Source of the DNA: Trichoplax sp. H2
Lineage: Eukaryota; Placozoa; Uniplacotomia; Trichoplacea
Reading direction: 5' to 3'
Assembly (NCBI GenBank): GCA_003344405.1
Contig: NOWV01000157.1
Location: 1 to 64,000 of the forward strand
DNA: 64,000 nucleotides
Below, one piece after another: positions 48,901 to 60,630 of this stretch. Under the pieces are notes generated by a model that did not search any database, had not been told where the DNA came from, and saw nothing but the letters and a program-made list of their open reading frames with translations. Position 1 is the first letter of the stretch. Every line of letters begins with the position of its first letter. The position numbers were made by a program, and so were the translations under genes.

Positions 48901-51900
48901 TGTTATCTAGATGACACATGATTACGCAGAATAACATTCATTATGCAATCAGGACTTACTCTTCTTGAAATGAATTGCGACTACTCCTTAAATTATCATA
49001 CCATAAGGACGTATGTTTTGACACCTCATTGCTAAAAATGTAAAGGTTTCCAAGCATTACGTTATAGCAATAATGTAATATTAAGTGATATCATGATTGA
49101 TTGAGTGTTAGCTTGCACTAGTTTACCTCCCAAGGACAACAGTAGGCTCAGTTGAGGACATATCTTCACTTAATTCATGTTTACTTGTCTGTTCCGGGCT
49201 AGCAGCCTTGACCGTGTAGCTGTATAATATACATATTACAATAAAATCAGTAGCTAAACTCAGAATTACTGTTTGATCTTACAACATCGCACTAAGTAAT
49301 ACATCATTACATTACTGAATTTGCAGTCCCAAACGTCGTAAGAAAATTAATAGATCGAAGAACTTTTTAGAACATTTTACTCGTATATCTACATTATGGT
49401 ACATACAAGGTTGTACTACAGTGTACTGTATACTCTGCAAACGTGTATAAGAATTGTCTACGGCAATTCGGCTTATAAAATGGCTATTCATCTAACTACT
49501 TTATATCTAGTTCTGGCGCGAGAATCAGTCAAAAGTCAGACATGGTACCTCTTGTTTAATACTATTTCGCTTGATTTTCCTCCTGTTAAGCTGTCCGTCT
49601 CACCAGTTTTCTTCGAGATTAATTTCCTCACATCTTTTAGTGAAAGAACGTCACCCGAGCTAGAGAAAACAATATTCAGTTCCAGTTAGGATCAGCGCAA
49701 ACTCGAAAAAGTCCATCAAGCCATATCTAGTAAACATACTTATCGCCTGGTATGTAATCTAAATCATTAAGATCGCATGGAAACGTACAAGAAGCTATTT
49801 CATAATCTTATTTCTAAGCTTGCAGATATTTACATTTGACTTTTTCGTTGATTGTCTTCGTTAACTAGAAATTCATCATTTTCTACCATAATTTTAAGGT
49901 TTGGCATAGCTACGTTAGTGACTAAATTTATAGTTTGACCGTATTCGAACACTTGATTGCCGCATCCCTAAATAATTTAAATTAACAACAAGCGAGAATT
50001 AAATATTATAACCGAAGTCATATATCTTGTTTCAAGTAAGCTCACACTTTGAATATACCCTACACTTCAATATAAATATTATGAAATAAGTAAACTTATA
50101 TAAAATACCATACGCACTTTTTCTAATACTCCTTCCCAGGTTAATATATCATCAACAAATATTCTAGCATCTTTAACTCCAATATTTAAATCCTGAAAAA
50201 AACACTTGCCATTACTACTGATATGTAACTCTTTCTGTACGAAAGTAACCCCTACCTTCAAACTTTTATTGTAATTCCATACCATTACTTTAGATAAAAT
50301 AAAATTTTCCGCTTTAGAACTTGACATCACTGAAAAATGGAGCACTAAAGTATCGCTTTTTTTATATGGAATGGACCACATATATTTAGTTTTAATTGTC
50401 TATATAAATATAAAAAAGCTACTATTAGAGAATCTATATTAACGCGTGTTTTATTTCTAATTAGTTATGCTATCTGAAACTGAAGATCTTGTAACGTGAA
50501 CCTTAGTTTTTCCATTCGTAATATTCGGTAATGAAGCTGATGTTAATTCTTCGCCTTGCAATATCACACCGACATTATTAATAATCAATTTATTTGAATA
50601 ATCGTCATAGAATTGTACCTGTACAAAGTACACAAACAGAGGATAAGTTGATCCGTAAAAATTAAATTAATCCGCAAATTTGCATTAATAATAATTAATC
50701 TTACTTCGGTCATCCCTAATTTATCCGGATGTCCCCAATTTGACAAAATCTCAAGTGTTACTACTTTAAAACTTGCATTCTCTACCAATTCCTCATCATT
50801 ATTAGTGTAATCATTCTACGTATACACATAAATATGTAATCAAAACCATGGTTACAACAACGCAAAAATTAATATTTAAGATGCCTGTTTAATTCTCTCA
50901 TCAACTTACTTGAGAAGCCGAAGTTGATGCATATACTGAGAGCAACGATGGATTATCACCAAGTTTGGATAGCATCCGTAACAATCGTCGTTGCTGACTG
51001 TTTTAAGAGATCATTGTCATGAGTAAAAATTTTAGTTCATCTATGCTCTTATTTTTGCATCTAATTTACAAGCAAATTAATACACTCTACTAAATAAATT
51101 ATTTAGTCTAGGCTGACCTTGAATGTAACTGTTTCACTTTATCGACGACCTGGTGAAGAGTATTAGAGGTTAGGCCCTCTGATGTAGCTTGAATTGACAC
51201 CTTTTGATTAAAATATAATATAATTTGTTAATAAACTTTAAATTCACAGTCGCAATCCTTGTTAGGTAATACCGTAAATATCAGTCAAGATTTAATCCAG
51301 AATTATAGTAAGAGTACCTCCGATGTGCTTTTCTCTACATTTGTATTTCCGTCTTGTTGATCATCTAGAGTAATTATAAACAACAACTATTTAGCGACCG
51401 CCTAACCCTATAGGATTTTGTCCTCCTAATAGTCAAGTAAAGATTTATAATAGTAAGACAAATCATATATCATAAAATATACCTTCTCTTTTTATGTCAT
51501 CTCCAATATTTGATTGATACTCTTCCTTTTTCGCACTGAATAAACAGCTTATCACTAAGTATTTTTTAAGACACACGATTTTCAAGGTATATAATATCGT
51601 CACTACCTTGTCGTAGACGCATCGTCATCATCTTTAGTTTGATAAGTTGATTCAGTTTTCTTTCTATGATTGCAAACAAAGATCTTACGTAAGTGTAACC
51701 ATGGTATAACATTATTATAATAACTCTATAGTACAGTATAAATCTTAAAGTTCTAAAAATATGAGATTACCTTGCAACGCTTAATTGTTTACTTCCTATA
51801 GCACAAATCAAAAGAATATTGATAGAAACATGGCATTAAACTAATGCTATATAGCATAGCAAAATTAATGGTTATCTCTTACTTCTAACGGAACTGCTAA

Positions 51901-53423
51901 AGTCTAATAAGAACGTCCTATCTTGAATCTGGACCGGAGGCTCTTCAGAAGATTTGACTACCGGAGTATCATCTACTGATTCCTCAATTGTTTCCTCAAT
52001 ATCCTCATCAGTTTCAATTTCATGATCATCATCAGCATCATCTCCAGCTATCTCTTCCTAAGATTTTAAGATTAAGATGAAGCAATCTCCAATTTAAATC
52101 AATCTCTAAATACTTTTTAAGCAGGAATTAATAATACCTCAATTTCTTCATGTAAACTTGCTCTAATATTTGCATCAGCTTCTAAACTTCGTCTTAATGT
52201 CTAGTAAACAAACAATTATACACTATGAACACTCTTACTAGATTTAAATTTTACCGAAATACAATTCGTATCGTTCATTTATCCCAACAGTTACCTTTAG
52301 ATCATCATAACTAAGTCTAAGTTGATTAATACCAAGATCTTCAGTAATTTCGTCTTCAACATCATCGTCATTGTCACTTGGCATTTCTTCATCTACTTGA
52401 TCGGCTTTACTTTGGGACGAAGACGACTGATTAGCATCATTCGCTGTTGCAGAAGTTGTAGAAGCTGGATTTGGAATTTGTCCTTCGGGGAATTAACAAT
52501 AATTGCAGTTAATTAAAGTCTTACAAGCCCTTATGCAGATGCAATTATCGCTGTATGTTGTAGAGAGATTATAGAAATACATCCGTAAGTCCAAAATTGA
52601 AAACTAACGGTTGGCCGGGGCGTGCAAGGGTTCGCCAGTTTCTGCTTTTATTTCAATTGATTGCTAAGACACAAAACAATAGTAATTATATAGTGACACA
52701 CTACTCTAGAAACAGATATTAGCTAATAAATACCTGACTCCATCCTTTTCTTATATGTTTGGCCGGAGCAGATTTGACCCTAAATCACATTAGATTACGA
52801 GAGCAAATATTACGTATTAACTATAATTCGATGTGAATCAGGCCGATTTCAAATTTCGCTTTGGCTTAGTTTACCGTTCGGGATTTATTTGGTCCATATC
52901 TCCAAAATTGATTGGAACCCAGTCAGTATCCTCTGTAAAATTTATTTAATATATCATTATGTATATTGAAGCATAGCCCATTGTACTCCAGATTGAGATC
53001 AAAACACGCACTAACTAACGCCAAAATTTATTACGAATTCTTTAAAATGTGGAGCACAATTAAATGCTCTCATTAGCATATAGCAAGCTTACTCAAGATA
53101 TCCTGCGGAGCAGTTCTAGCACGACTAGATACTCTAGAAAGATTTTGTCTAGGTGGCGGAGCTTGAGGTTTGAATTTGCTGACTAGGTTAGCTCCATTGA
53201 TATAAAGTACAAATCCTTGTTCTCTTTTCTCTTTTTCTAACTGCTTATCATCTTTTTTCTTCATTTTTTTCATAAGTCTAACGTAAGATAACGTATACAC
53301 AGCTATAAGATATCGAAGGTGGAATGAAAATTATACGGCAAGTTAGATATGGCACCTGTTCTTATGCTGTAAAGAAGTGAGGTATTGTTCATAGGCAGGT
53401 GAAACATCTTTTGAAGTTCGATC
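42983..53423 (-). CDS. KATNIP: Katanin-interacting protein homologue, ~45+ exons (first exon not found)
   Basis: KATNIP (KIAA0556) binds microtubules and katanin and is needed for cilium stability. The N-terminal exons at 53356-53423 and 53093-53277 read YEQYLTSLQHKNR and REQGFVLYINGAN, the conserved KATNIP start. Acidic and coiled linkers follow (51.1-52.9 kb). Four DUF4457-type modules lie in exons 50118-50816, 46022-46879, 44651-45249 and 43187-44091. Each has S/DxWGDxxYxGLxG(L/I)E, then MWLxPF, WNYNKS and VDD/VSLDG. Firm exons: 50705-50816, 50481-50618, 50256-50399, 50118-50192, 49834-49967, 49609-49665, 48637-48718, 48415-48454, 48265-48333, 48138-48198, 47292-47415, 47118-47212, 46962-47001, 46723-46879, 46542-46636, 46290-46392, 46022-46121, 45911-45933, 45571-45741, 45315-45356, 45072-45249, 44815-44980, 44651-44720, 44329-44440, 44181-44230, 43981-44091, 43691-43830, 43419-43520, 43187-43347, 42983-43100. 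The C-terminus reads QDVQLMND, as in the family. No disabling change seen. The initiator exon lies upstream of 53423. Confidence 0.93.
47461..48092 (+). mobile_element. Solo LTR inside a KATNIP intron, with 5-bp target-site duplication
   Basis: 632 bp starting TGTTACGGAGC and ending GTTTTATGACA (TG...CA), flanked by CAGAT at 47456-47460 and 48093-48097. The right half is very similar to the LTR at 25867-26454; the left half is more diverged. It is antisense to KATNIP. The host intron (47416-48137) is 722 nt. Subtracting the LTR and one target-site copy leaves 85 nt, a normal size for this gene, and both splice sites remain intact. No internal sequence remains, so it is a solo LTR. Confidence 0.93.
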
Positions 53424-54077
53424 CTAAATTAAATATCAGGTAATACACTTATGTCAGCCACATCGCTATGTGATCTTTCCTGTGACCGTACTGTAGTGTT
53501 CTCAGCTAGTTATAGTCGTTAAAGGTTTTCAAAGTGCGACAGTAATAGGAAATAAAGCACTATTTGACGTAGAAATAGTCGGTTGTTCTTCAATAAAGTA
53601 ATTATAGATATCGCTGGCAAGATGGCATAATACTATTAAGTTGGTGAATTGCGAAGTGTAGGAGTTAAAAGCCATTCATTACACATAGAAAGCCGCAATT
53701 ATACAAAAAATGTTTCACATGTATGAACAGAACTCACGATCTATGACTACAGTTAGCTTACTACTGCTCGAAAATAAACAATATAAAAGTAACCGTACGC
53801 GAGCAAAAACGGATTTAGTTATTAATTATTAATATAAAATATTTATGATCATGGTATAACTGTCAAAAGTTAATTACATGCTGAGCTACAAAATAATCTG
53901 GCAAGCAACTATTATATCCTCACTGTTTTACATTCTAACTGTAAGTTTTTTGCTCTGTCACCCATAATTAACTTCGAATCATGTATCTTGTCCAATAATC
54001 GACTTCCGGATGAATGATAAATTTAGTGATCGTTCAATACAGTAGTGTTAGCTACTTTACGAAATAGTAACAAAACT

Positions 54078-54091
54078 GAAAGCTAGCTTTC
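54078..54091. repeat. Perfect 14-bp palindrome GAAAGCTAGCTTTC
   Basis: Self-complementary without a spacer. Possible transcription-factor site or hairpin; no further evidence. Confidence 0.5.
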
Positions 54092-54176
54092 AAAATTATT
54101 ACCATTAACTTTCAGTTATTTATATCTTCTATAAATAGGTACAGGAGACTTGCGATACAATGATAATAAAGCTCTT

Positions 54177-54200
54177 AATATACAGTAAGTACTGTATATT
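54177..54200. repeat. Inverted repeat AATATACAGTA-AG-TACTGTATATT
   Basis: Two perfect 11-base arms with a 2-base centre. It contains the TACAGTA/TACTGTA word that is common across the window. Confidence 0.65.
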
Positions 54201-57200
54201 ATCATTTTTACGTTCATGAGATTTTAAAACCGAAGACATAATAGTTTAGCCTTTTCTATTGATAGTAAACTAAATGTTCTTTATTATTATAGTCAACAAA
54301 TTCAATTTGTTCGTTATGTTTATAGCTGTATAAGTTGATTTAGCCTAATGTACTGTAATTAGCCTTGCTAATAAGCAACTACGATTGAGCACAAGTGTCT
54401 TCAAGGTAATCGTTGTCTTATTGTCGTTAACAAGCTACCTAAGGCTATATTACCGACTATTTTATGGTTCATTGTCAATTACATGACTTAATATTTCATT
54501 CGCCTTACAAAATGAAAAGATCATAAAACGCTAGTTCTTATAGTCTACCTACAATGCCATTGATCACAAACAGAGAATGTTCATTCTTGTATCCTTCTGA
54601 TATCATTAATTATTTTTATTAATACTACCATTACAATGATTGCTCTTGTAAGATGTGATACTTGCTAAACAAGTTGATGATAATAGTGGTATCTAGCCAT
54701 TCAAAGTATTGCCTAAATGCTTTCCTTTAGTAAATCCACGGTAAATTATTATTAGACATATCACTTATGAATGAAAGTTTAACTGGAAGAGCTTTGAGCC
54801 AAATGTAGTGTTACAATGTTTGTAGAGAGCGATATAACTGCCTACAATATTCGTTTTCATTATTTTACCGACAACAGACATTAGAAAGGTAATATCCTGG
54901 CACATCTATACTTTATCGCTTCATCGTAAGTTGGGTATACGAAAAACGGCATAATGGAATAGGTACATTGAGCATTCAAAGCATGACTTAATTTTGAACA
55001 CTTTTGATACAATCTCCAAAATATAATGCGTTATTTTATAATTTGCAAATGGGTTTCTGATGTATCCGTATCCGCAATTTAAAAAATGTAATGTTTAAAG
55101 TATTCAATACAGTTACGAATTCTACAATGCGCACTTTCCTTTACGGTTGCTTTACTGTAGTTAAATTTTTATCCCTTATTATCTGTATTAACTGACTGGC
55201 GGAGCATATGGTATGAAGTAACGTTTATTTGATTGCACTAATAAGACCTCTAACATGACTTTATTACGTTATGATCAAGCATATGGTTAAAGTCTAGTTA
55301 TTGATTTACTATAGAAACAGTACTAGTTAATGAGGTCCATGTATTTTTATTTCATTATCGTAGTTTACACCTGTCAAGAATTACTAGAAAATGCGGTATT
55401 CTCTACACCTATTTTATCACTCCATATGGATAATTCTATCAGTAATGGTTGACAATATATTAGGGCGTTACGAGCTATTAGAATTGAAGATGCGGATATA
55501 CATCTTGTTAGGAAATGAGAAGCATTCATCCGTGAAGCATTTGTATATTATAAAAATGCAAAAGATTGAAAGACTTGCATACCTCTTCTGCTCTTATCTT
55601 GACAGCGGAATCGCTTCTTTTTTGCCAGTGCTTACGATGATTTTGCCCTAAGATAATCAACATATTGTATTTTAATACTAGCTCGCATACAATTGAAGAC
55701 AATGTTTCTTTACAGGCATGATTTATTTCATTAAATGACAGAAATTAATTAAAATTACTAGAAAAATGTTTTGATGTATTAGGAAGGCTGATCTATTCGT
55801 GCCTTTTTATGAGTGTTGTATTTATAAACTTTATACTTAACGTCTTGAAGTACAATGATTCATGGTGGTCCACATGTAATATACGAGTATACTAAGAAAA
55901 TATCGTCATTTTATTCGAGTTATCGTATCGATAATGAAATTTAGATCAATTGTCGATGGCTGTAGGCAATGGATACTTTTGACAGTAGAATATCCACAGC
56001 CATTGTACAGAAGTTATTCTAATTAGGGTGTAACATATTTGTCACCGATTATTTAATGCCAGTTCAAGTCGACTCTTTATTTACACTCTTTCTGGTATGT
56101 TTCCTTCCCTCCTCCTTTTACACTTTCGCAGTTGTAGATTGATATAAAAGATGAACAAGATCGAGTTTTTGTACGCGCATATATCCATTGATGAATTTTT
56201 CGTCAGATTAAGATGATATAATTCGTATTAAGCGCAATGCAGCTACGATGGAAATAGATCTGTTTGGTATGTATTCCTGTCCATCAACCCAGTTGGAATA
56301 TTAATTATAAAAATGTAATTCAATCTGGATTTTGGATTACTTCATTTCGGTCCATGGATTGTGTAAGAGATGTGTAGTACTCAGTCAGTGTTGATATCTT
56401 GTATTGTACAAAAAGGAACATTTACAAGTATTGCAATGTGGAATCGAGCTGGTATGTAAACTCTACGTCTAACAAGCAAATTCGACGGTCTATCGATGAA
56501 AGTGCAATAGAATTATGATTTGGATATTTGATTTCCGTCCATTTTATTATTCTAAGTATAAAGAGACATGCTGAGTCTACACATACATGCTAAATCGACG
56601 CCAACAGTACTGTATATAATAACTCGGATTTACCGCAATTTCAATACGCGTACAGTATCATGAAAATGCAGGTCGATCTGGATAATGCATACTACCTACC
56701 AACAAAGTTGGAATATCGAGCATAAGTGAAATTGAATTGGACTTTTCCCAACTGAACTCCTATTTGAATTGATCGGCCCTATCTACTATCCATCCACACC
56801 GTCTGAGTATTGATCAAAAGTGAAATTTCATTTGGATTCTTTTGCAATCCAAATAGATCATGGACATGATTTTCGCATTGTCTCGGTTCAAAGTGAAATT
56901 GAATTGCAATTTGCATTTGGACTACTGGATTTTATCCATCGTCAGCGCTCCCCGCACAAAAAAAATAGAGATCATCTGTATCGTTTACGGCAAACTATTG
57001 CTATTGTATATTGATGTAGCCTAGGGTGGCAAAGCAGCACATATACGGCAGTTTATTTACTAATAATGTTAATTACTCTTCATTGATTCTCTACTCTTGC
57101 TTTATCCATCTTTGGATAACAGCATGACTACAGTACTGTGCGTACTAAAATAATCAATTAATCAATGCTTCAATAACTGGATGGCACTTGTTCCTTTCAC

Positions 57201-57537
57201 TCTTGCCACTTTAAGACATACTGTACTACAAGTAATCAATGAAGATATCCACTAGGTTGAATTGATTTCAATAGCACAAGTTATAATTATTATTCAATTA
57301 TGGTTGATCGATGATGGAAAAGCTCAAACCGATACAGTACAACATTTTGCTGTCGTAAACACTGACAGTAGGTGAAATCCATCACTTCGCGCTTACTTTA
57401 GTTACTCTAACGGGTTCTACGACGCTTACCGGTGCTCATGAAGCCTTCAGGTGAGGAATGATAACAGGTCCAATATAATTCACGATTTCTATCGATATTC
57501 TACGATGATTTTAGTCCCAACATTCAAAAAGGAGTAC

Positions 57538-58560
57538 CATTGAATCAAGAATGGCTAATCCTCATCCTTTGGTAGGATTGGTATGGCGTTGATTGATTAA
57601 TTTTGTGATTTTATTAGTCGTTGATCAAGATACGCGTACATTATCTCATATCGAGACGAGACGGCAGAATCTCAAGTTTACTACAGTCTGTCCAGCAGTC
57701 GGCTTTCTGTCTGTAGCTTACAGTGTACAGTACAGTATAGTGCAGTACAATACTGTACTGTACAGACGGCAGAATTCAAAGTGTACCGCAGTCTGTCTTG
57801 CGGTCGGCTTTCTGTCCGTAGCTTACAGTGTACACAGTACAGTACAGGACTTCTACAGTTGTACTGTAGAAGTCCATTTCCAATAGGAATGACTAGAAGC
57901 TAGACTACAGTACTGTAGGCTAGACCGCTACAATACTGTACAGTGTACACTGGAGTAGCATTCAATCAAGAATGGCTAATCATCATCCTTTGGTAGGATT
58001 GGTACGGCGTTCATTGATTGATTTTGTAATTTATTAGTCGTTGATCAAGATACGCGTAGGTTTCCCATATCGAGACAAGACGGCAGGAATCCAAAGTTTA
58101 CCACAGTCTGTCTTATAGTCGGCTTTCTGTCTGTAGCTTACAGTGTACAGTACCGTACAGTTGTACTGTAGAAGTCCATTTCCAATAGGAATGATTAGAG
58201 GCTGGACTACAGTACTGTAGGCTACACCGCTACAGCACTGTAACGTACACTGGAGTACCATTCAATCAAGAATGGCTAATCATCATCCTTCGGTAGGATT
58301 GGTATGGCGTTGATTGATTGATTTTATGATTTTATTAGTCGTTGATGAATATGCAGTACACGTCCATATCCCATATCGAGACGAGACGGCAGAATCCAAA
58401 GTTTACCACAGTCTGTCTTGCGGTTGGCTTTGTGTCTGTAGCTTACAGTGTACAGTACAGTACAGTTGTACTGTAGAAGTCCATTTCTAATAGGAAGGAA
58501 TGACTACTGTACTGTAGGCTAGACCACAGTACGGTCAGACCGCTACAGTACTGTACTGTA
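57538..58560. repeat. Three tandem units of ~420, 300 and 300 bp
   Basis: Units begin at about 57538, 57958 and 58258 with AATCAAGAATGGCTAATC. Each contains GGTAGGATTGGTA(T/C)GGCGTT, ATTTTATTAGTCGTTGAT, GACGGCAGAAT, CAGTCTGTC, TCGGCTTTCTGTC and a cluster of TACAGTAC/GTACTGTA words. The last two units are exactly 300 bp apart. The first is longer because the ~90-bp GACGGCAGAAT...GTGTACAG segment is itself duplicated (57660-57745 and 57766-57840). Frames of 75-97 codons inside it follow the repeat and are not genes. Confidence 0.9.
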
Positions 58561-59433
58561 CTGTACACTGTAAGAGAAGTGCATGGGTTGGGTTCAATCA
58601 GGCCATCGAGGTGAAAGAAAAGCCTACAGTATTTTCTATGGATCAAGCAGTACAGTACTGAGTACTGTGCATATAACATTCCTGTACTGTTCATTATAAT
58701 TATTACTGTATGCTTCGACTCTTCTTGTAGAATGCTCTAAAATAGAGTCATTTTACCTTAGTTTCAGTACTAATTTTTCCCTTTTTCTGAGTCTGAAAAG
58801 AAAAGGAAATAAACACATCGTACTGGACACTAGTGGACAGTACGAGCATATCATTTCCATTTGCTGTTTATGGTACTGTATTGAGTCATGTGATCATACC
58901 ACGCTACCATCGTGTTCGCATCGTCTACAGTACAGTACTGTAGACTGTTTGCTCAGATTGCGTAATTCACTCATCGATCGTAGCTCTGACCCATAGAGTT
59001 TTTTCTGAACTCTATGGTCTGACCATACAGTACGTACTGCACTTATACTGTACACTGTACTGTATCCGACTGGACTCTTGGCCAGTCGGAGTTCACTGTC
59101 TGCCTGTCTGTATTAGAACAATACCAACGTCATCAAAGCCACAACGTCTTTTAGCAAATCACTTAGGCACGAAGGCGCTAACCACTGCAAAAGTTGCTGC
59201 GCTCTGGACGCCAGTTTTACGGAGGACGATCTATTTGTTCTCTATTTATTATGATTATAATTTAACAATTGTTATAGGTAGGAATACTGTACTGCAACTG
59301 TGCTGTAGTGTTGTTTATTAGGGGTGATTATATTATTGTATTATTAACTCTTACTGTACTGTACTGCAGCCATCAGTATTACAAACGATCACTTCACGTC
59401 ATCGCAATCGAACCGCTTGGCTTAGCAATCATC
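58561..59433. promoter_or_regulatory. Upstream region of CPPED1 with hairpins and TACAGTA-type words
   Basis: Contains a 10-base perfect inverted repeat, CCATAGAGTT (58991-59000) with AACTCTATGG (59008-59017), and a second, CCGACTGG (59066-59073) with CCAGTCGG (59082-59089). Many ACAGTACTGTA palindromes also occur. The frame just upstream of the CPPED1 ATG is open back to 59308 but has only a GTG there. No confident TATA box. A regulatory role is inferred from position only. Confidence 0.4.
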
Positions 59434-60309
59434 ATGGCCAATTTAGCCAAAGCTTGCAATCATACTATCGACAACTCCATCTTGGATCAACAACAAGAAG
59501 CCAAATGGTCACAACCTTTCTACTTTATTTTTGGTGCTGATCCACAACTGGGTATCGTTACACAAGATGTAACATGGCAAGATGAAATTCAATATGTTCA
59601 AAGAGCCGTTGATGAAGTCAATAAAATGCAACCACCGCCTCGATTTTTCATGGTCGGTGGCGATCTCGTTAATTCACCCCCTTCCAAACCAACACATCGC
59701 CAACAGGTTGAAGATTTCAAGAAAGCATTTGCTCAATTAAATCATCAAATTCCATTAATGTGCTTACCAGGCAATCATGATATTGGCGATACACCCACGC
59801 CCGACGATATTGCGACCTATCGTCAAGATTTTGGAGATGACTGGTATTCATTTTGGTGCGGTGGAGTTTATTTTATCGTCTTAAATTCTCAATATTATTA
59901 TGATGGCTCTAATTTACAAGATATCAAGAAAGAGCAACATCAATGGCTAGAAGATCATCTCGTCGAGGCTCAACTCGCTCATGCCAAACACATTGTTCTT
60001 TTCCAGCATATTCCATTATGTTTACAAGGTATCGACGAAGAAGATACCTATTTTATCATTCCTAAAAAGGAACGATTACCGCTCTTCTCCGCTTTGAAGT
60101 ATCACGGAGTTGTATCTGTTTTTACTGGGCATCGTCATGCTAATGCAGACGTTAACGTAGATGGTATCCAATTGACGACAGCATCTTCGATGTCATTTCA
60201 ACTTGGTAATGAAAAAAATGGTATCACAGTTGTCAAAGTTGACGACAAGGCAATTACATCGAAATATTATCAATACGACGATTTACCGACAAAGATTACA
60301 TTTGATTAA
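59434..60309 (+). CDS. CPPED1: Calcineurin-like phosphoesterase, CPPED1 type, 291 aa
   Basis: Cytosolic metallophosphatase; the human relative dephosphorylates AKT1 at Ser473. The start is the first ATG of the frame (MANLAKACNH), since the open stretch before it has no ATG. Family signatures in order: WSQPFYFIFGADPQLG (about residues 25-40), GGDLVN (75-80), PGNHDIGDTPT (112-122), FGDDWYSFWCGGVYF (~130-147), LNSQYY, FQHIPL (~203) and TGHRHANA (~244). The metal-binding Asp, Asn and His of GD, GNHD and GHxH are all present. The first motif is D-P-Q rather than the general D-x-H, as is usual in CPPED1. Length is slightly below the human protein (314 aa), with a shorter N-terminus. One uninterrupted exon, unlike the intron-rich neighbours; base composition is also less AT-rich than around it. 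No sign of decay. Confidence 0.93.
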   Translation: MANLAKACNHTIDNSILDQQQEAKWSQPFYFIFGADPQLGIVTQDVTWQDEIQYVQRAVDEVNKMQPPPRFFMVGGDLVNSPPSKPTHRQQVEDFKKAFAQLNHQIPLMCLPGNHDIGDTPTPDDIATYRQDFGDDWYSFWCGGVYFIVLNSQYYYDGSNLQDIKKEQHQWLEDHLVEAQLAHAKHIVLFQHIPLCLQGIDEEDTYFIIPKKERLPLFSALKYHGVVSVFTGHRHANADVNVDGIQLTTASSMSFQLGNEKNGITVVKVDDKAITSKYYQYDDLPTKITFD

Positions 60310-60606
60310 TTCAAAACCAATGACTGCTTTGAAAATATTCCACTCGTTAGTTAGTACGCGACTCTAAACATCGATATTGCATCAATAGAGCACTGGAATG
60401 TATGCATCACATTTTACACATGCTGACCTACTGTATTATGAAGCAATGGACAATGTCCAAAATGTAAATTTCTGTTCTATACGTATGTAAGAGTATTGCT
60501 TGTATTTACTCCTATTGTCATTAGTGATAATGATGATCATCATAATCCAGTAGTCAGTAGTTGTCACGTTGAATGCTTACAATTTAATTTGTTCCAAGGC
60601 TGGACT

Positions 60607-60630
60607 AATAAAAATTGAAGGAATAATAAA
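60607..60630 (+). terminator. Polyadenylation signals for CPPED1
   Basis: Two AATAAA hexamers, at 60607-60612 and 60625-60630, about 300 bp after the stop codon. Likely 3' end of the CPPED1 transcript. Confidence 0.5.

Larger units (their letters stand above)
53424..57537. other. No gene recognised between KATNIP and the 57.5-kb repeats
   Basis: AT-rich. It must contain the KATNIP first exon and promoter, but no unambiguous ATG exon was found. Frames at 55391-55651 and 56820-57014 have no recognisable features. TACAGTA/TACTGTA words and inverted repeats are frequent. Confidence 0.45.

Noticed and set aside
49690-49795. Possible KATNIP exon (CDLNDLDYIPGDKYVY then an in-frame TAG) suggesting a broken gene
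   Set aside because: Splice phases show the exon ending at 49834 (phase 2) joins directly to 49609-49665, which starts with one base of a codon. The stretch in between is intron, so there is no premature stop.
57593-58694. Frames of 75-97 codons on both strands
   Set aside because: They follow the tandem repeat units and are rich in Tyr/Ser/Val from TACAGTA words; repeat structure explains the open frames.
59308-59433. N-terminal extension of CPPED1 with a hydrophobic stretch
   Set aside because: The extension begins with GTG and lies in TACTGTA-type repeat sequence. CPPED1 proteins are cytosolic and the first ATG is at 59434.
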